A DNA stretch of 15,668 nucleotides, from contig QOAM01000038.1 of assembly GCA_003978075.1 (NCBI GenBank), positions 1-15,668 of the forward strand, in the 5' to 3' direction. Shown one piece after another: positions 14,886 through 15,668 of the stretch (position 1 is the first letter of the stretch; every line of letters begins with the position of its first letter). This DNA is from Thermodesulfatator sp. (GTDB lineage Bacteria; Desulfobacterota; Thermodesulfobacteria; Thermodesulfobacteriales; Thermodesulfobacteriaceae). The translations under genes and the position numbers were made by a program. The notes below the pieces were generated by a model. The model searched no databases. It worked only from the letters and a program-made list of their open reading frames with translations, and was not told the DNA's origin.

Positions 14886-15668
14886 AGTCCCTCCTGGAAG
14901 ACTTTTTGGCCCACCTGGCCCTGGAAAAAGGGCTTGCACAAAACACCCTTGAGGCCTATGCCCGAGATTTAAAGGACTTTGAAAATTTTCTGCGGAGACA
15001 TGCGCTAGATCCCCGGGAGATAGAAGCAGAAGAGGTGCGTCTTTTTCTGGAAGAACTCTCTCATCGGGGGCTTTCTTCTCGCAGCGTAGCTCGCAAGCTT
15101 TCGGCCTTAAGGACTTTCTACCGCTTCCTAGAACTGGAGGGGAAGGTCCCAAAGAACCCCCTTACCCTCTTGGAAGGGCCCAAAAGCGGGCGAGATCTCC
15201 CCAAGGTCCTCACCGCCGAGGAGGTGGAGCGTCTGCTCGCGGCTCCGGATCCCTCCACGCCTCAGGGGCTGCGTGACCGGGCCATGCTCGAGACCCTCTA
15301 CGCTACAGGGCTGCGGGTCTCCGAGCTGGTAAGACTGGCCTTGGCCCAGCTCAATCTGGAGGTGGGTTTCGTGCGGGTCACCGGCAAAGGGGCCCGGGAG
15401 CGGGTGGTGCCTTTAGGAGAGATAGCCCGAGACTGGCTCAGGAGATACCTTAAAGAGGGGCGGCCTCAGCTCCTCTCCGGCCGCGAGAGTCCTTATCTCT
15501 TTGTAGGCCGGCGGGGACGCCCCCTTACCCGCCAACGCTTCTGGCAGATTATTCGGGAATACGCCCGTAAAGCCGGCCTCCAGATCCCCATCTCCCCCCA
15601 TGTCCTCCGCCATTCCTTTGCTACCCACCTTCTTGAAGGGGGGGCCGACCTGCGGGCCGTGCAACTCA
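14882..15668 (+). CDS. xerD: XerD/XerC-like tyrosine recombinase, 3' end cut by the window
   Basis: Site-specific recombinase that resolves chromosome dimers at dif during division. The first 262 codons are visible. Residues about 1-85 match the SAM-like core-binding domain (LEDFLAHLALEKGLAQNTLEAY, then the SVARKLSALRTFYRFL block). The catalytic domain shows Arg145 in ATGLRVSEL, Lys169 in GKGARER and H240-x-x-R243 in HVLRHSFATHLLEGGAD. The final His/Trp and the Tyr nucleophile lie beyond 15668. These positions run 3-4 residues behind E. coli XerD, and HVLRHSFATHLLEGGADLRAVQ fits XerD better than phage integrases. GTG 14882 overlaps the previous stop as GTGA, with GGGGG just upstream. Xer proteins are hard to split into XerC and XerD by eye, so the symbol is tentative. 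Confidence 0.9.
   Translation, partial: MKSLLEDFLAHLALEKGLAQNTLEAYARDLKDFENFLRRHALDPREIEAEEVRLFLEELSHRGLSSRSVARKLSALRTFYRFLELEGKVPKNPLTLLEGPKSGRDLPKVLTAEEVERLLAAPDPSTPQGLRDRAMLETLYATGLRVSELVRLALAQLNLEVGFVRVTGKGARERVVPLGEIARDWLRRYLKEGRPQLLSGRESPYLFVGRRGRPLTRQRFWQIIREYARKAGLQIPISPHVLRHSFATHLLEGGADLRAVQL

Noticed and set aside
14882..15668. Integrase of a mobile element
   Set aside because: The sequence fits housekeeping Xer recombinases, it is translationally coupled to an operon, and no att repeats, tRNA or phage genes are seen.

Overview
The window is GC-rich, densely coded bacterial DNA with no RNA gene, CRISPR array, insertion sequence or phage gene that I can see. The proteins are rich in Glu, Arg, Leu and Lys and poor in Asn and Gln, and several genes use GTG or TTG starts. 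Together with the gene content (a double-length UvrA, an mreBCD-mrdA shape cluster, a CCG-type Fe-S protein beside a COG1313-type radical SAM protein) this suggests a thermophilic, probably anaerobic bacterium, perhaps of the Thermodesulfobacteriota/Desulfobacterota group. The lineage is inference and not proven by the sequence.

Layout. The left third (73-5325, minus strand) is one very large gene for a tandem-duplicated UvrA. It holds two complete UvrA units, with four ABC ATPase cassettes in one chain. A short divergent region (about 5326-5398) separates it from a plus-strand gene for an HDOD-GGDEF protein, a predicted active diguanylate cyclase. After 44 bp without an obvious terminator comes the cell-shape cluster: mreB, mreC, an MreD-like membrane protein and mrdA (PBP2). 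rodA, a frequent next gene, is absent.

The same strand continues almost without gaps into a second set. It encodes an HD-domain phosphohydrolase (YfbR/HDDC2-like), a two-[4Fe-4S] CCG-domain protein, a radical SAM protein, a PP1-like metallophosphatase, an unrecognised 174-residue helical protein, and a XerD-like tyrosine recombinase cut by the window end. Gene junctions from mreD to xerD are mostly overlaps (ATGA, GTGA, 8-14 nt). mreB to xerD therefore looks like one long transcription unit, possibly starting at the HDOD-GGDEF gene.

How they may work together. MreB, MreC, MreD and PBP2 form the elongasome core that directs lateral wall synthesis. The diguanylate cyclase just upstream could tie second-messenger signalling to growth mode, but only by position. 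The Fe-S and radical SAM genes overlap and probably act in related redox chemistry whose substrate I cannot name. The XerD-like protein and the large UvrA belong to genome maintenance. The observations most worth following are the asymmetric double UvrA (its second unit has lost the insertion domain) and the compact Fe-S/radical SAM/phosphatase/unknown-protein set between the shape genes and xerD.
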